Positions 46,707 through 54,838 of a stretch of 64,000 nt of DNA are shown piece after piece (position 1 is the stretch's first letter; every line of letters begins with the position of its first letter). The notes under the pieces are model-generated. The model was not told where the DNA came from. It made no database searches and was given only the letters and a program-made list of their open reading frames with translations. Made by a program: the position numbers and the translations under genes. Origin of the DNA: Candidatus Saccharibacteria bacterium oral taxon 488 (GTDB lineage Bacteria; Patescibacteriota; Saccharimonadia; Saccharimonadales; Saccharimonadaceae); the NCBI GenBank assembly GCA_010202465.1, contig CP047919.1, positions 620,001 to 684,000 of the forward strand, written 5' to 3'.

Positions 46707-47048
46707 TTAGCGATTATCGCCCTGCCCATGCAGCTGCTGGCGGGCTTGGCGACTGGCCAGTTTTTGGTTGTTCATCTGGGCAACTTCCTCGAGGCTAGAG
46801 CCGAGCAGGTGCGCCACCGTATTGACATACCATAGCACGTCGCCTAATTCTTTGAGAATTTCTGTGCGGTCATCGTCTGTCAGTATTCCCTGCTTGTCGC
46901 GAACCAGCTTTTTGAACTTTTCAGCCACTTCGCCCGATTCGCCAACCAGTCCAAGCACTTGCGCCATCAGTCGCGCATCAACCTCCCCATATTCATGCGT
47001 ACCAATCAGTGTCGCGATGGCTTTCTTGGCGTACTCATCAATTGTCAT
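46707..47048 (-). CDS. MazG-like nucleotide pyrophosphohydrolase
   Basis: All-alpha NTP-PPase of 113 residues from ATG 47048 (AAAGGAG). EVAEKFKKLVRDK and EILKELGDVLWYVN give the conserved EExxE/ExxD metal-binding pattern (first pair with slight variation). It probably removes non-canonical NTPs. It overlaps the end of the winged-helix/NUDIX gene. Confidence 0.88.
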   Translation of the reverse strand: MTIDEYAKKAIATLIGTHEYGEVDARLMAQVLGLVGESGEVAEKFKKLVRDKQGILTDDDRTEILKELGDVLWYVNTVAHLLGSSLEEVAQMNNQKLASRQARQQLHGQGDNR

Positions 47049-47742
47049 AGTTTCTCCTTTCAATTACCTCATTTAATTCTGCCACAAATTCCTCAAAAAA
47101 GAACGGGTCGTGAAAGAACGTCCGTGCTACGATTTGCTCAACCGCTGGTGCTAAGTCATAATCCGCCAATCGATGCGGACGGGCCCACACCAATTCTCTG
47201 CCCGCCACGACCTCATCAGTCTCACCATAAAACACGTGCGCCAACGTTGATGATAATATTTCCTTCCCCACAAGGACACGAATATAGCAATCACCCGCGT
47301 GTGTCAGCGGCAGCTTGTCCACCGCTAATTTCTCGCGTACCTCCCGCTGAGCGGCGCTGAGTACCGACTCGTCATCAATGTGTAGCTTGCCATAGGGCAG
47401 TGTCCAGGTGTCGACATGCGGCTGCTTAGTGCGCCGTTGGAGCAACACATCGCCATTGGCATTTTGGACGACAATCATAGTAATAATTTTTGGTTGGGTA
47501 CGAATTTTGAGCGATTTAATACTAACTCTATCGACATACGACAACCCCTCCCGCCCGAGACAGTATCCATCATCCGTCTTGATGACGAATCCTCGCTTCT
47601 TCAATATATTTAAGTGGTAGGTATAGAGATTAGTATCGACTTTTGGCGGCCGCATATCCCGAAACCGTGCATATTTTATATGCATCAACACACCAAGAAT
47701 ATGCTTCTGAATATGATGCTCGGGGATAAATTGGTCAATCAT
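47038..47742 (-). CDS. Winged-helix / NUDIX-like fusion, probable regulator
   Basis: 234 residues. The N-terminal 75 residues form a winged helix (TNLYTYHLNILKKRGFVIKT). A NUDIX fold follows (LQRRTKQPHVDTWTLPYGKL), but its box reads REVREK where REVxEE is needed and has one inserted residue, so catalysis is doubtful. Such fusions (NrtR-like in concept, but with the order reversed) sense nucleotide sugars or NAD-related ligands. Its own promoter carries repeated AATTATACTTG elements, so autoregulation is likely. Confidence 0.8.
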   Translation of the reverse strand: MIDQFIPEHHIQKHILGVLMHIKYARFRDMRPPKVDTNLYTYHLNILKKRGFVIKTDDGYCLGREGLSYVDRVSIKSLKIRTQPKIITMIVVQNANGDVLLQRRTKQPHVDTWTLPYGKLHIDDESVLSAAQREVREKLAVDKLPLTHAGDCYIRVLVGKEILSSTLAHVFYGETDEVVAGRELVWARPHRLADYDLAPAVEQIVARTFFHDPFFFEEFVAELNEVIERRNYDN

Positions 47743-47752
47743 AGTTGAGTCA

Positions 47753-47785
47753 AATTATACTTGCTAGAATTATACTTGGCAAGTA
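47753..47785. promoter_or_regulatory. Repeat operator before the winged-helix/NUDIX gene
   Basis: AATTATACTTG occurs twice as direct repeats (47753-47763 and 47768-47778, 15-bp period); the second overlaps a perfect palindrome TACTTG-G-CAAGTA at 47773-47785. Both repeats contain a minus-strand -10 TATAAT, so a bound regulator would block the promoter of the 47742 gene. Confidence 0.55.
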
Positions 47786-47832
47786 AATACAATTGATGAG
47801 TGATATAATTATCTTATTATCAAGGAGGAAAT

Positions 47833-49158
47833 ATGGCTCACGATGCAGAACAAGCTCAAGCTGGGGTGGATAATATCAAACCTGTGGAATTGCTAGAGAC
47901 GCTACGCCAAAAGAAATATCCATCAGTAGAGTTGTTGAATGGTCAGGCCCTCGACACACTTCTGTGTGATATGGAGCGATGGTCACTGCTTCTGAAAATG
48001 TCAAATCTGGCAATTGAATCCTCTTGCTTAGTGGATAACTTTTCAGGCGTTGAACGCATACCTCGACGAAAAAACGGAGATCGTGAAACGGATGTAGAGC
48101 ATAGTCTTCTACTAGCAACGCTAGCTCCAAATCTAGCACAAATGCTCTACCCTGATCTTGATATAGATCGTATCCGCCACTACAGCCTTGTTCACGACAT
48201 GATAGAGATTGAGGTCGGTGATGTCGCAACGTTTAACCTATCACCAGACGAACAGGCCGAGAAAGAACGTCGCGAACAGATAGCCTTAGAAAAATTACTA
48301 AAGGAACTACCGCCACTTGAAGCCGAAGCGTTAGAGTCATATGAGAAGCAGGGTACACCAGAGGCTCGTTTTGTCCGCCTCGTTGACAAACTTCTTCCGG
48401 CTGTGGTTGACATCACTGGTCAGGGTACTCGAGTTGTCGAAGAAGACTTCGGCGTCGCAAGTATCGACGACCTTCGTAGTTCCCACGATAAACTAGCCAT
48501 TAAGTGGCGAGACATGTTCCATAACGAATTCCCTGAACTTGAACAACTCTACGCTGTCCTTGCCTATCTTTTTGAAAATAAGTATGAACAAGAACGTCAG
48601 GAGCAAAAAGAAACTCACATACCGGAACGACCAAACCAACTGAAAGAAGTCGAAAGAAAGTGGCTCATCGACCCAGATAATCTTCCTGATGATCTAGAGA
48701 ACTATCCTCATGCTGATCTTAAGCAAGGATATTTAGCAGTTAGTGGTGATGGATCCGAAACACGTATTCGTAGCTTCGGTGATGGCAAGCGGTTTGAACT
48801 GACTGTCAAGACTGCTGGTACAGTTGTGCGCGGCGAGCAAAACATTAAGATAACTGACGAGATGTTCAAGGCACTCTGGCCGCAGACCAAAGGCAATCGC
48901 GTTGAAAAAACTAGATACTACATACCCTTTACTGACAGTAACAATAACCAGCACACGATTGAGCTTGATGTGTATGCGGGACATTTATCAGGACTAGTCA
49001 CAGCAGAGATTGAATTCAGCGGTCGCGAAACGGATGCATCGGTTCGTGCGGATGCCTTCACGCCGCCAGGGTGGTTTGGTGATGATGTCAGCGAAGACAA
49101 GCGATATAAAAACCGTTCCCTCGCCTCAATGCAACATGGTTTCATGAAGCTCGGCTAA
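47833..49158 (+). CDS. HD-domain phosphohydrolase fused to CYTH domain
   Basis: 441 residues. The first 230 carry a YfbR/HDDC2-like HD domain (TDVEHSLLLATLAPN then YSLVHDMIEIEVGD, the H...HD...D metal site). After a charged linker, a CYTH domain starts at about residue 272 with the diagnostic ExExK in KEVERKWLID, followed by RIRSFGDGKRFELTVK and the beta-barrel acidic residues (ELDVYAGHL, AEIEFSG). HD proteins of this type dephosphorylate dNMPs; CYTH proteins cleave triphosphates (PPPi, ThTP) or act as cyclases. GGAGG precedes ATG 47833. Confidence 0.88.
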   Translation: MAHDAEQAQAGVDNIKPVELLETLRQKKYPSVELLNGQALDTLLCDMERWSLLLKMSNLAIESSCLVDNFSGVERIPRRKNGDRETDVEHSLLLATLAPNLAQMLYPDLDIDRIRHYSLVHDMIEIEVGDVATFNLSPDEQAEKERREQIALEKLLKELPPLEAEALESYEKQGTPEARFVRLVDKLLPAVVDITGQGTRVVEEDFGVASIDDLRSSHDKLAIKWRDMFHNEFPELEQLYAVLAYLFENKYEQERQEQKETHIPERPNQLKEVERKWLIDPDNLPDDLENYPHADLKQGYLAVSGDGSETRIRSFGDGKRFELTVKTAGTVVRGEQNIKITDEMFKALWPQTKGNRVEKTRYYIPFTDSNNNQHTIELDVYAGHLSGLVTAEIEFSGRETDASVRADAFTPPGWFGDDVSEDKRYKNRSLASMQHGFMKLG

Positions 49159-49810
49159 CGGATTTCCCTGCTCGCACAAACCCAATCACCTTCCCCTCGC
49201 CAACCCACCGCTGTTCGTAGGTTGTCATGATCCGGGCATCGCTCTCCTTACTAAATCGCTCCGATTCGTGCAGATCAAACATTAGCTCCCGAAGCTGCCA
49301 GCCAGCCACCACCAGCTGCTCCAAGCTCCAGCAGAAAAAGTCGTGATCATCATGCTTGAGTAGTAGCTCGCCGCCCTCATCAAGCAACTTTGCGTACTGC
49401 GTTAAAAAATGCGGGTGCGTCAAACGCCGACCACTGGAGCGCTGGCGTGGAAACGGATCGGGGAAAGTAACCCACAACTGACTGAGTGATCCAGCCTCAC
49501 ATAACTCACCCAGCTGATCCGCTCGTGCCCGCACAAGCCAGATGTTCGTGAGGCCGCGTCGCTCGGCCTCACGTGCCCCTTTTTGCAATCGATCGGCCTT
49601 GACATCAACCGCCAGAAGCCGCTGCTCGGGATGGCGCGCCGCCAGCTCGACACTAAACAGTCCCGTTCCCGCACCGACCTCCAGCACATCAATCGACCGC
49701 GGTGTCCACTCATCATACTCAAAACAAAGTGGCGAATTGTTAAATAATGCAAATTTATACTTCTTGCGTCGCCGGGTGATAACGAATTGATTTGGATCGA
49801 CAAAACTCAT
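49142..49810 (-). CDS. trmB: tRNA (guanine-N7-)-methyltransferase
   Basis: Makes m7G46 in tRNA. 222 residues from ATG 49810; SAM motif VLEVGAGTGLFSVELA, NIWLVRARADQL, and the TrmB signature WVTFPDPFPRQR-S-GRRL. -10 TATAAT (49823-49818) is 7 nt upstream (leaderless); an in-frame ATG at 49819 lies inside the -10. The 3' end overlaps the end of the convergent HD-CYTH gene by 17 bp. Confidence 0.94.
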   Translation of the reverse strand: MSFVDPNQFVITRRRKKYKFALFNNSPLCFEYDEWTPRSIDVLEVGAGTGLFSVELAARHPEQRLLAVDVKADRLQKGAREAERRGLTNIWLVRARADQLGELCEAGSLSQLWVTFPDPFPRQRSSGRRLTHPHFLTQYAKLLDEGGELLLKHDDHDFFCWSLEQLVVAGWQLRELMFDLHESERFSKESDARIMTTYEQRWVGEGKVIGFVRAGKSVSRAS

Positions 49811-49817
49811 ACTTTTC

Positions 49818-49825
49818 ATTATACT
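49818..49825. promoter_or_regulatory. Shared bidirectional -10 of trmB and the MscS gene
   Basis: ATTATACT reads TATAAT on the minus strand (49823-49818) and TATACT on the plus strand (49820-49825). The two start codons are at 49810 (minus, 7 nt gap) and 49832 (plus, 6 nt gap). Confidence 0.75.
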
Positions 49826-49831
49826 AAACTC

Positions 49832-50734
49832 ATGATGGATACGCTTATCAAGCAACTGTTAAATTCGTCGCGCTTTGATGAATGGATGACTGAGCATGGA
49901 CTAGGCTGGCTGGTAAGCGAGCGGATGGTTGAAACAGTCAGTATCGTCATTGGCGCGGTTATCGTTTATTATCTTGGCCGCATCTTCATTACTTGGGCAA
50001 TTCGCTACGCGATCCACTCCACCGCCAAGCACCGCTCGTGGCACCGCAAAGATATCGAAAAGCGCGAAAATACCCTGACGCAGCTGATTCGTAGTTTTTG
50101 GCGCATTACCATCATTGCCTATATCGCCGCCATGGTCGCCAGCAAGTTATTCTACTTTGACTTGTCACCACTGTTTGCCAGCGCCGGCATCATTGGCGTA
50201 GCGCTCGGATTTGGTGCACAATCACTTGTCAAAGATTTTCTGGCTGGCATTTTTATCATCGCTGAAAATCAATATCGCGTCGGCGACGTGGTTGACGTCA
50301 TGGGAGCGAGCGGTACTGTTGAGCGTGTCGGCACCCGGTCAACGGTACTCCGCGATGCTGACGGTAATGTACACTACTTACCAAATGGCACCATCCAGCA
50401 TGTCATCAACAAAACGATGGGGTATAGCATGTCGCGCTTTACCTTACAGCTTGATCCGAGCAGCGACATTAGCCGCGCCGCTGATATCATCAACGAGACC
50501 GGCCAGCAACTGAGCAAGGAAAAATCTTGGGACAAGAAAATCATTGAACCGCCAAAATTTGTCTCCGTCGGCGATATCACCGGCCGCTCGGTCGAATTGA
50601 TCGTTGCTGGTAAGGTCCAGCCATCAGATCAATGGGCGGTTACCTCAGAGATGCGCCGCCGGCTCCTCAAAGAATTTGAAAAACAAGAAATCGAGCTAGC
50701 TGTTATCCCAACGGCGATAACGCATAAAAAGTAA
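49832..50734 (+). CDS. MscS-family mechanosensitive ion channel
   Basis: 300 residues. Three TM segments; the pore helix TM3 is LFASAGIIGVALGFGAQSLVKDFLAG with the Gly/Ala packing pattern of MscS; then the beta domain (FIIAENQYRVGDVVDVMG, LRDADGNVHYLPNG) and a C-terminal alpha/beta domain. It releases osmolytes on hypo-osmotic shock. Leaderless start at ATG 49832 (a second ATG follows directly). Confidence 0.95.
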   Translation: MMDTLIKQLLNSSRFDEWMTEHGLGWLVSERMVETVSIVIGAVIVYYLGRIFITWAIRYAIHSTAKHRSWHRKDIEKRENTLTQLIRSFWRITIIAYIAAMVASKLFYFDLSPLFASAGIIGVALGFGAQSLVKDFLAGIFIIAENQYRVGDVVDVMGASGTVERVGTRSTVLRDADGNVHYLPNGTIQHVINKTMGYSMSRFTLQLDPSSDISRAADIINETGQQLSKEKSWDKKIIEPPKFVSVGDITGRSVELIVAGKVQPSDQWAVTSEMRRRLLKEFEKQEIELAVIPTAITHKK

Positions 50735-50741
50735 TCATAAC

Positions 50742-51158
50742 TCACTCTGACGAACTGTCTTGACCTTGTGTCGTCGCACCACCCGTGCCATTACCGCTAC
50801 CATTGACGCCCAGCTGATCATCACTCAACACATTGCTAGCAAACGCCCGCGCACCGTCGGCCTTTTTTTCTTCTTGCTTGTATTTTTGCAGGAAATCATT
50901 CAATACCTTGCCCGTAACTTCGCCCTGTGCTTCAAACATATCCCGATTATGATCGTTGGAGTTATCAATCTGCGCCCGATACGGCACATAATCCGGTCGG
51001 CTTAAATCCACTCGGAAGGCATCTGACGAATAGTATAAGTGCATCGAGATACCAACGAGCACAATCGACACCACAATGACGCTAATTACCATCGTCAGTA
51101 ATTTGTGTTGCATAGCCAGCTTGGTCAACCGGCAACTAAGTTGCTTGAGCTTATCCAC
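50742..51158 (-). CDS. Single-span membrane protein, unknown
   Basis: 138 residues from GTG 51158 (CGGAGG 6 nt upstream). One TM helix (LTMVISVIVVSIVLVGISMHLYY), then an extracytoplasmic region of low complexity ending in Gly/Asn/Ser/Gln. It overlaps the end of the preceding secreted protein gene, so the two are coupled. No known domain. Confidence 0.65.
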   Translation of the reverse strand: MDKLKQLSCRLTKLAMQHKLLTMVISVIVVSIVLVGISMHLYYSSDAFRVDLSRPDYVPYRAQIDNSNDHNRDMFEAQGEVTGKVLNDFLQKYKQEEKKADGARAFASNVLSDDQLGVNGSGNGTGGATTQGQDSSSE

Positions 51159-51693
51159 GACCACCTCCGCCCGAAAGCTTCACCTTGAGCTGCTCCACCG
51201 CCACGCGGTAATCCGCCGCCAGTTTGCTCATCGTCGTCACCGATTCACTAACCTGTCGACGTGCGTCGCGCGTCTTGATCAGCTGTGCATAAAACTCGCC
51301 CGGTTTGTCGGTACAATCTGTCCTGACCAGCGCCGTCAAATTGGACTCATACTCATTGTATTGCTGAGCAAACGCCTTGCGCGCCTCTTCGTAGTCGCGA
51401 GCGATTATCACCATTCGCGAGCTGTCAACCTGCGCCAATGCCAAACGGCTATTTAGTTTGGCGATGAGATTAGTCGAGATTGTGTTGTATGCTTGGCCGG
51501 CGTTAACCCGCAGCAAGGCGTCGTTATGCTGAATCCGCTGTAATGTCGAACGAATAGACTGACACTGGCTGCGGATCAGATGGAGCGGCGGCGAACTTGG
51601 TGCAGTCTGTGCCACGGCAAGGCTTGACCACACCGTTGCGCCAGCCAAGCCAATACTGCACACAAAAAACGCGAGACTACGAAGATGTTTCAT
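51151..51693 (-). CDS. Secreted coiled-coil protein, unknown
   Basis: 180 residues with a signal peptide (MKHLRSLAFFVCSIGLAGATVWSS split by a likely Ala-x-Ala site near AVAQ) and then almost wholly helical, Gln/Arg/Ala-rich sequence with two Cys (RSQCQSI, RTDCTDK). The start codon lies in the loop of a strong hairpin (51665-51716) and 7 nt after a -10-like GATAAT. Function not recognised; it is coupled to the next membrane protein. Confidence 0.7.
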   Translation of the reverse strand: MKHLRSLAFFVCSIGLAGATVWSSLAVAQTAPSSPPLHLIRSQCQSIRSTLQRIQHNDALLRVNAGQAYNTISTNLIAKLNSRLALAQVDSSRMVIIARDYEEARKAFAQQYNEYESNLTALVRTDCTDKPGEFYAQLIKTRDARRQVSESVTTMSKLAADYRVAVEQLKVKLSGGGGRG

Positions 51694-51716
51694 CTTTTTT
51701 ATTATCTCGCGTTTTT
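51665..51716. terminator. Terminator-like hairpin enclosing a start codon
   Basis: Perfect 12-bp arms AAAAACGCGAGA (51665-51676) and TCTCGCGTTTTT (51705-51716) with a 28-nt loop that contains the ATG of the 51151-51693 gene. Both strands end in T runs. It probably terminates the YtxH transcript. Confidence 0.6.
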
Positions 51717-51736
51717 GCGTTTAGGTCAAACTGCTA

Positions 51737-52012
51737 CTACGACTTCTTGAAATGTTTCTCGGTGTCGGCCTTGACCGTACGAGCGGTTCCAGTAACGACA
51801 TCGCCAACTTTTTGAGCGCCGACCTTGACTGCTTCAGCGCTATCTTTGGCGGCAGCCTGGGCTTTTTTGGCAGTTTTGACAGTGGCAGTTTTTAGCTCAC
51901 CAGCTTTTTTCTTGATGTCAGCGCGAGTTTCTTTGCCGCTTTTTGGTGCGGTCAAAATACCAGCCGCGAAACCAGCCGCTGCCGCGCCGAGAACTGTTAA
52001 TACTTTTTTCAT
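51737..52012 (-). CDS. YtxH-like membrane-anchored protein
   Basis: 91 residues: N-terminal Gly/Ala hydrophobic helix (VLTVLGAAAAGFAAGILTAPKSGKETR, typical of YtxH/gas-vesicle GvpP-like proteins; the APKSGKETR motif is diagnostic) followed by an amphipathic Lys/Ala helix. AAGGAG precedes the ATG. YtxH proteins are stress-associated in other bacteria; the role here is unknown. Confidence 0.82.
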   Translation of the reverse strand: MKKVLTVLGAAAAGFAAGILTAPKSGKETRADIKKKAGELKTATVKTAKKAQAAAKDSAEAVKVGAQKVGDVVTGTARTVKADTEKHFKKS

Positions 52013-52060
52013 ATATATCTCCTTGTTTGTTTTTATTAAATTGATATATGGAACAGATAA

Positions 52061-52282
52061 TTATTTTTTGCGAAAGAGTTGCACGACTTCAGTAAATAAC
52101 TTTACTGGAGACAGCCACTCAGTTGCTTGCGCGATGTTAGACACCGCCGCTTCAGCCTGGTTGACGAGGCGCTTGAGCTTCGTCAGCAGTGAAATTATTA
52201 CACCGAACAAGACAATAATCGTCACCGAGTGAATAATGATCACTACGGTCATCAGTATAATAACTGTTTGCATGTCTTCCAT
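52061..52282 (-). CDS. Small membrane protein (DUF948-like)
   Basis: 73 residues: an N-terminal TM helix rich in Ile/Val and an amphipathic helix (LLTKLKRLVNQAEAAVSNI). It lies just upstream of the YtxH gene on the same strand, a pairing also seen in Gram-positives for DUF948/YtxH genes. GGAAGGG lies close before the first ATG; a second ATG at 52273 is also possible. Confidence 0.65.
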   Translation of the reverse strand: MEDMQTVIILMTVVIIIHSVTIIVLFGVIISLLTKLKRLVNQAEAAVSNIAQATEWLSPVKLFTEVVQLFRKK

Positions 52283-52376
52283 ACCCTTCCTTTGTTACTG
52301 TTTATGTTTGTCGTATTGACTGTGGCTATGATAGCATAGGTAGTTTGAAATGTCAATAGCTTAGCGCTCTATTCTG

Positions 52377-53147
52377 TCACTTTACAGCAATGAGACCGTC
52401 CCGTTGCAGACCATCCAGTGCCGCCGCAAATCGTGGATCGTCCTGCAACTCAGCGGTAATTCCAGCGAGCGGCTGCCCGGCAACATATCGACGCAAAATC
52501 TCGCCCCGCATCTGGCGGAGACTACCGGTGAATTGTGATTGCTTGGTGTAATGACGACTGGCGGATAATTTGCCCTTTCCCTGAGATTTGAGCTCACTAC
52601 CATAGTCCATCAGCGCCCAAAACCACTGACGCGGATTTGCCTGGTCCATCGTCTGCTCAACAACAGTCAATATGTCGCGATCCGCAACTGCCGTCTGGCC
52701 CGCAAAGAAATGATTGAGATAGACGGTACGAATATTGGTCTCAATGAACGGTGTTGGCACTTGATAAGCATAGTTCATGATAGCGCCAGCGGTATTGATG
52801 CCGATGCCTGGTAACTCAACGAGGTCATCTAGCGTGGCCACCGGGGCACCAGCGACAATGGCTTGTGACGCCCGGTGAAGATACTGAGCGCGGCGGTTAT
52901 AGCCCAGCCCCTGCCACGCGCGGAGCACCTCGGTCAGCTCGGCCGCTGCCAGCGACTCAATATCCGGAAACTCTGCGGTAAACTCTCCGAACTTCGTCAA
53001 GACGCGAGCGACCTGGGTTTGCTGCAGCATTAGCTCACTCACCAGCACATAGTACAGGGTTGGCTGGTCACGCCACGGCATTGGCCGGTACAGTTCGCGG
53101 CCTTTTTGATGGATCAACGCCTGAAAGCGAGAGTCTTTATCATTCAT
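52377..53147 (-). CDS. MutY-like HhH-GPD protein without Fe-S cluster
   Basis: 256 residues from ATG 53147 (leaderless; -10 TATACT 7 nt upstream). It has MPWRDQPTLYYVLVSELMLQQ with the catalytic Glu, and the helix-hairpin-helix LVELPGIGINTAGAI. However, the segment that should be DGNVxRV reads ETNIRTV, and the four Cys of the Fe-S loop are absent (GSELKSQGKGK). It is closest to MutY (removes A opposite 8-oxoG); the missing C-terminal NUDIX-like domain and the changed Asp make the activity uncertain. Confidence 0.82.
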   Translation of the reverse strand: MNDKDSRFQALIHQKGRELYRPMPWRDQPTLYYVLVSELMLQQTQVARVLTKFGEFTAEFPDIESLAAAELTEVLRAWQGLGYNRRAQYLHRASQAIVAGAPVATLDDLVELPGIGINTAGAIMNYAYQVPTPFIETNIRTVYLNHFFAGQTAVADRDILTVVEQTMDQANPRQWFWALMDYGSELKSQGKGKLSASRHYTKQSQFTGSLRQMRGEILRRYVAGQPLAGITAELQDDPRFAAALDGLQRDGLIAVK

Positions 53148-53236
53148 TCTCCCTAGTATACCTAATTTCGAACTAGTTATCATTGCATAATCGGTCCGAA
53201 CGACAGCCTGATTGAATTGCTATCCTTACATGCACC

Positions 53237-53280
53237 AAGTGTATAGCTAGTTTGCTGTGACTATACACTTGATGTATAAT
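53237..53280 (+). promoter_or_regulatory. Operator and promoter of the alpha/beta hydrolase gene
   Basis: Perfect 10-bp inverted repeat AAGTGTATAG (53237-53246) / CTATACACTT (53261-53270) around a -35-like TTGCTG (53252-53257); -10 TATAAT is at 53275-53280 with a 17-bp spacer. A repressor dimer pair at the arms would cover the promoter. Confidence 0.6.
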
Positions 53281-53320
53281 AAGTCTTATTTATAATAATT
53301 CACCCAGCGAAAGGGCAATT

Positions 53321-54262
53321 GTGAAAAAATTATTCAAGGTTTTCGAAATTATCACTATCATTCTTATTATCTGCCTTGGGATTCTACTGTTAGTCATGCA
53401 ATATCTCAATCAAAGTATTACCGGAGATGATGGTGTAGCGACCGGCTACGCTGGTAAGCTTAGCCCTAGTGGCAACCTCGAACAACATTACACCAAGACC
53501 GGACCCTACAAAGTAGCGCATTATATTCAAAATAATACCGATGGCTCTAAGGCCTATCGTCTCTATTACCCTGAGCGCCAGAAGGCTAACCAAACTTTTC
53601 CACTGGTTGTAATGGTAAATGGCACAGCAACACCAGCTAGCACCTACACACCAATTCTCGAGCACCTCGCCAGTTGGGGCTTCGTCGTAATCGGTAATGA
53701 GGATGGCTGGGCTGGTACTGGTGCATCAACCTCCGCTATGCTTGATACTGCTCTGCAATACAACACTGCCCAAGAGAGTCCAGTGCGCGGGCTAATCAGC
53801 ACTAATAAAATTGGGATCGCTGGACATTCGCAAGGTGGCGCAGGAGCGATTAACGCTGCTACTAAGTATAGTAATAGCAATAAGTATTCTTCGCTTTACA
53901 CCGCTAGTGGTGTGAGTCGCAGCACTGCTAATAACAATCGATGGACATACGACGTCTCACGCCTTAACACAGCGGTGTTCATGATGGCAGGAACCGGTGC
54001 CAGCGACAGTATCGCCATCAGTCCACTTGATGATCTGAAACAAAATTTTGACGCATTGCAAGGAAATAAGCCGGGGGTTATCGCACGGCGTAAATCAGTT
54101 GGCCATAAAGATGTACTAGAATACGGTGATGCATATATGACTGCCTGGTTCCTATGGACACTGGCAGATGATACCAAGGCGAAGATGGTCTTTGCCGGTG
54201 CCGACGCCGAACTGCGCCATAATAGCGACTGGCAGGATGTCCAGGTACGCAATATTGAATAA
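53321..54262 (+). CDS. Membrane-anchored alpha/beta hydrolase
   Basis: 313 residues from GTG 53321 (AAAGGG upstream). An N-terminal TM anchor (IITIILIICLGILLLVMQYL), then an alpha/beta hydrolase core: FPLVVMVNGTA, WGFVVIGNEDGWAG, nucleophile elbow GIAGHSQGGAGA, late Asp in SPLDD or similar, and His in KSVGHKDVLEYG. Resembles dienelactone-hydrolase/chlorophyllase-like secreted esterases; substrate unknown. Controlled by the inverted repeat upstream. Confidence 0.85.
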   Translation: MKKLFKVFEIITIILIICLGILLLVMQYLNQSITGDDGVATGYAGKLSPSGNLEQHYTKTGPYKVAHYIQNNTDGSKAYRLYYPERQKANQTFPLVVMVNGTATPASTYTPILEHLASWGFVVIGNEDGWAGTGASTSAMLDTALQYNTAQESPVRGLISTNKIGIAGHSQGGAGAINAATKYSNSNKYSSLYTASGVSRSTANNNRWTYDVSRLNTAVFMMAGTGASDSIAISPLDDLKQNFDALQGNKPGVIARRKSVGHKDVLEYGDAYMTAWFLWTLADDTKAKMVFAGADAELRHNSDWQDVQVRNIE

Positions 54263-54304
54263 TTATTCTGTTTATCGCACCGTGTATGGTACACTGGTAT
54301 GGCT

Positions 54305-54838
54305 ATGAAAATATTTTTTAGACGATACATTTCAGAATTTGTGTATGGTGCAGTTGACGGCACAGTCACGACCTTTGCCGTAGTGGCGGCTTCAGCCGGA
54401 GCTGGTATTTCCAGCGCGGTTATCCTCATTTTGGGCGTTGCAAATTTAATTGCTGATGGATTTTCAATGGGTTCCAGTGCTTACCTGGCGGCCAGTGCTG
54501 AGCATGAAGAGTCAGCCCGCGACACCCAAAAGCGAGCCTCTCCCAAAATCATTGGTACAGTCACCTTTTTAGCCTTCGTCGTAGTCGGTAGCGTACCGGT
54601 ATTGCCGTATTTAGTCGACGTCGTTGCAGTCTCAAAAGTACCAGGCACCACCCTGTTTTATGTCAGCTCCGCGCTAACAGCGGTTGCCTTCCTGGCGATT
54701 GGCTTCATCAAAGGCAGGGTCGGCAAGCAGTCACCATGGCGAGAAGCCGCCATCACCCTCCTCCTTGGAGCGGTCGCCGCTGGACTGGCGTACTTTGCCG
54801 GCGATGTATTGGCGGCGTGGCTGGGTGTTCAGTTATAG
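54305..54838 (+). CDS. VIT1/CCC1-family transporter
   Basis: 177 residues with five TM helices. The family start [23 protein letters not shown] and [19 protein letters not shown] are typical of VIT/CCC1 iron or manganese transporters, but the cytosolic metal-binding insertion is short. The -10 TACACT ends 9 nt before the ATG at 54305; an ATG at 54299 is also in frame but lies only 3 nt after the -10. Confidence 0.88.
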   Translation: MKIFFRRYISEFVYGAVDGTVTTFAVVAASAGAGISSAVILILGVANLIADGFSMGSSAYLAASAEHEESARDTQKRASPKIIGTVTFLAFVVVGSVPVLPYLVDVVAVSKVPGTTLFYVSSALTAVAFLAIGFIKGRVGKQSPWREAAITLLLGAVAAGLAYFAGDVLAAWLGVQL

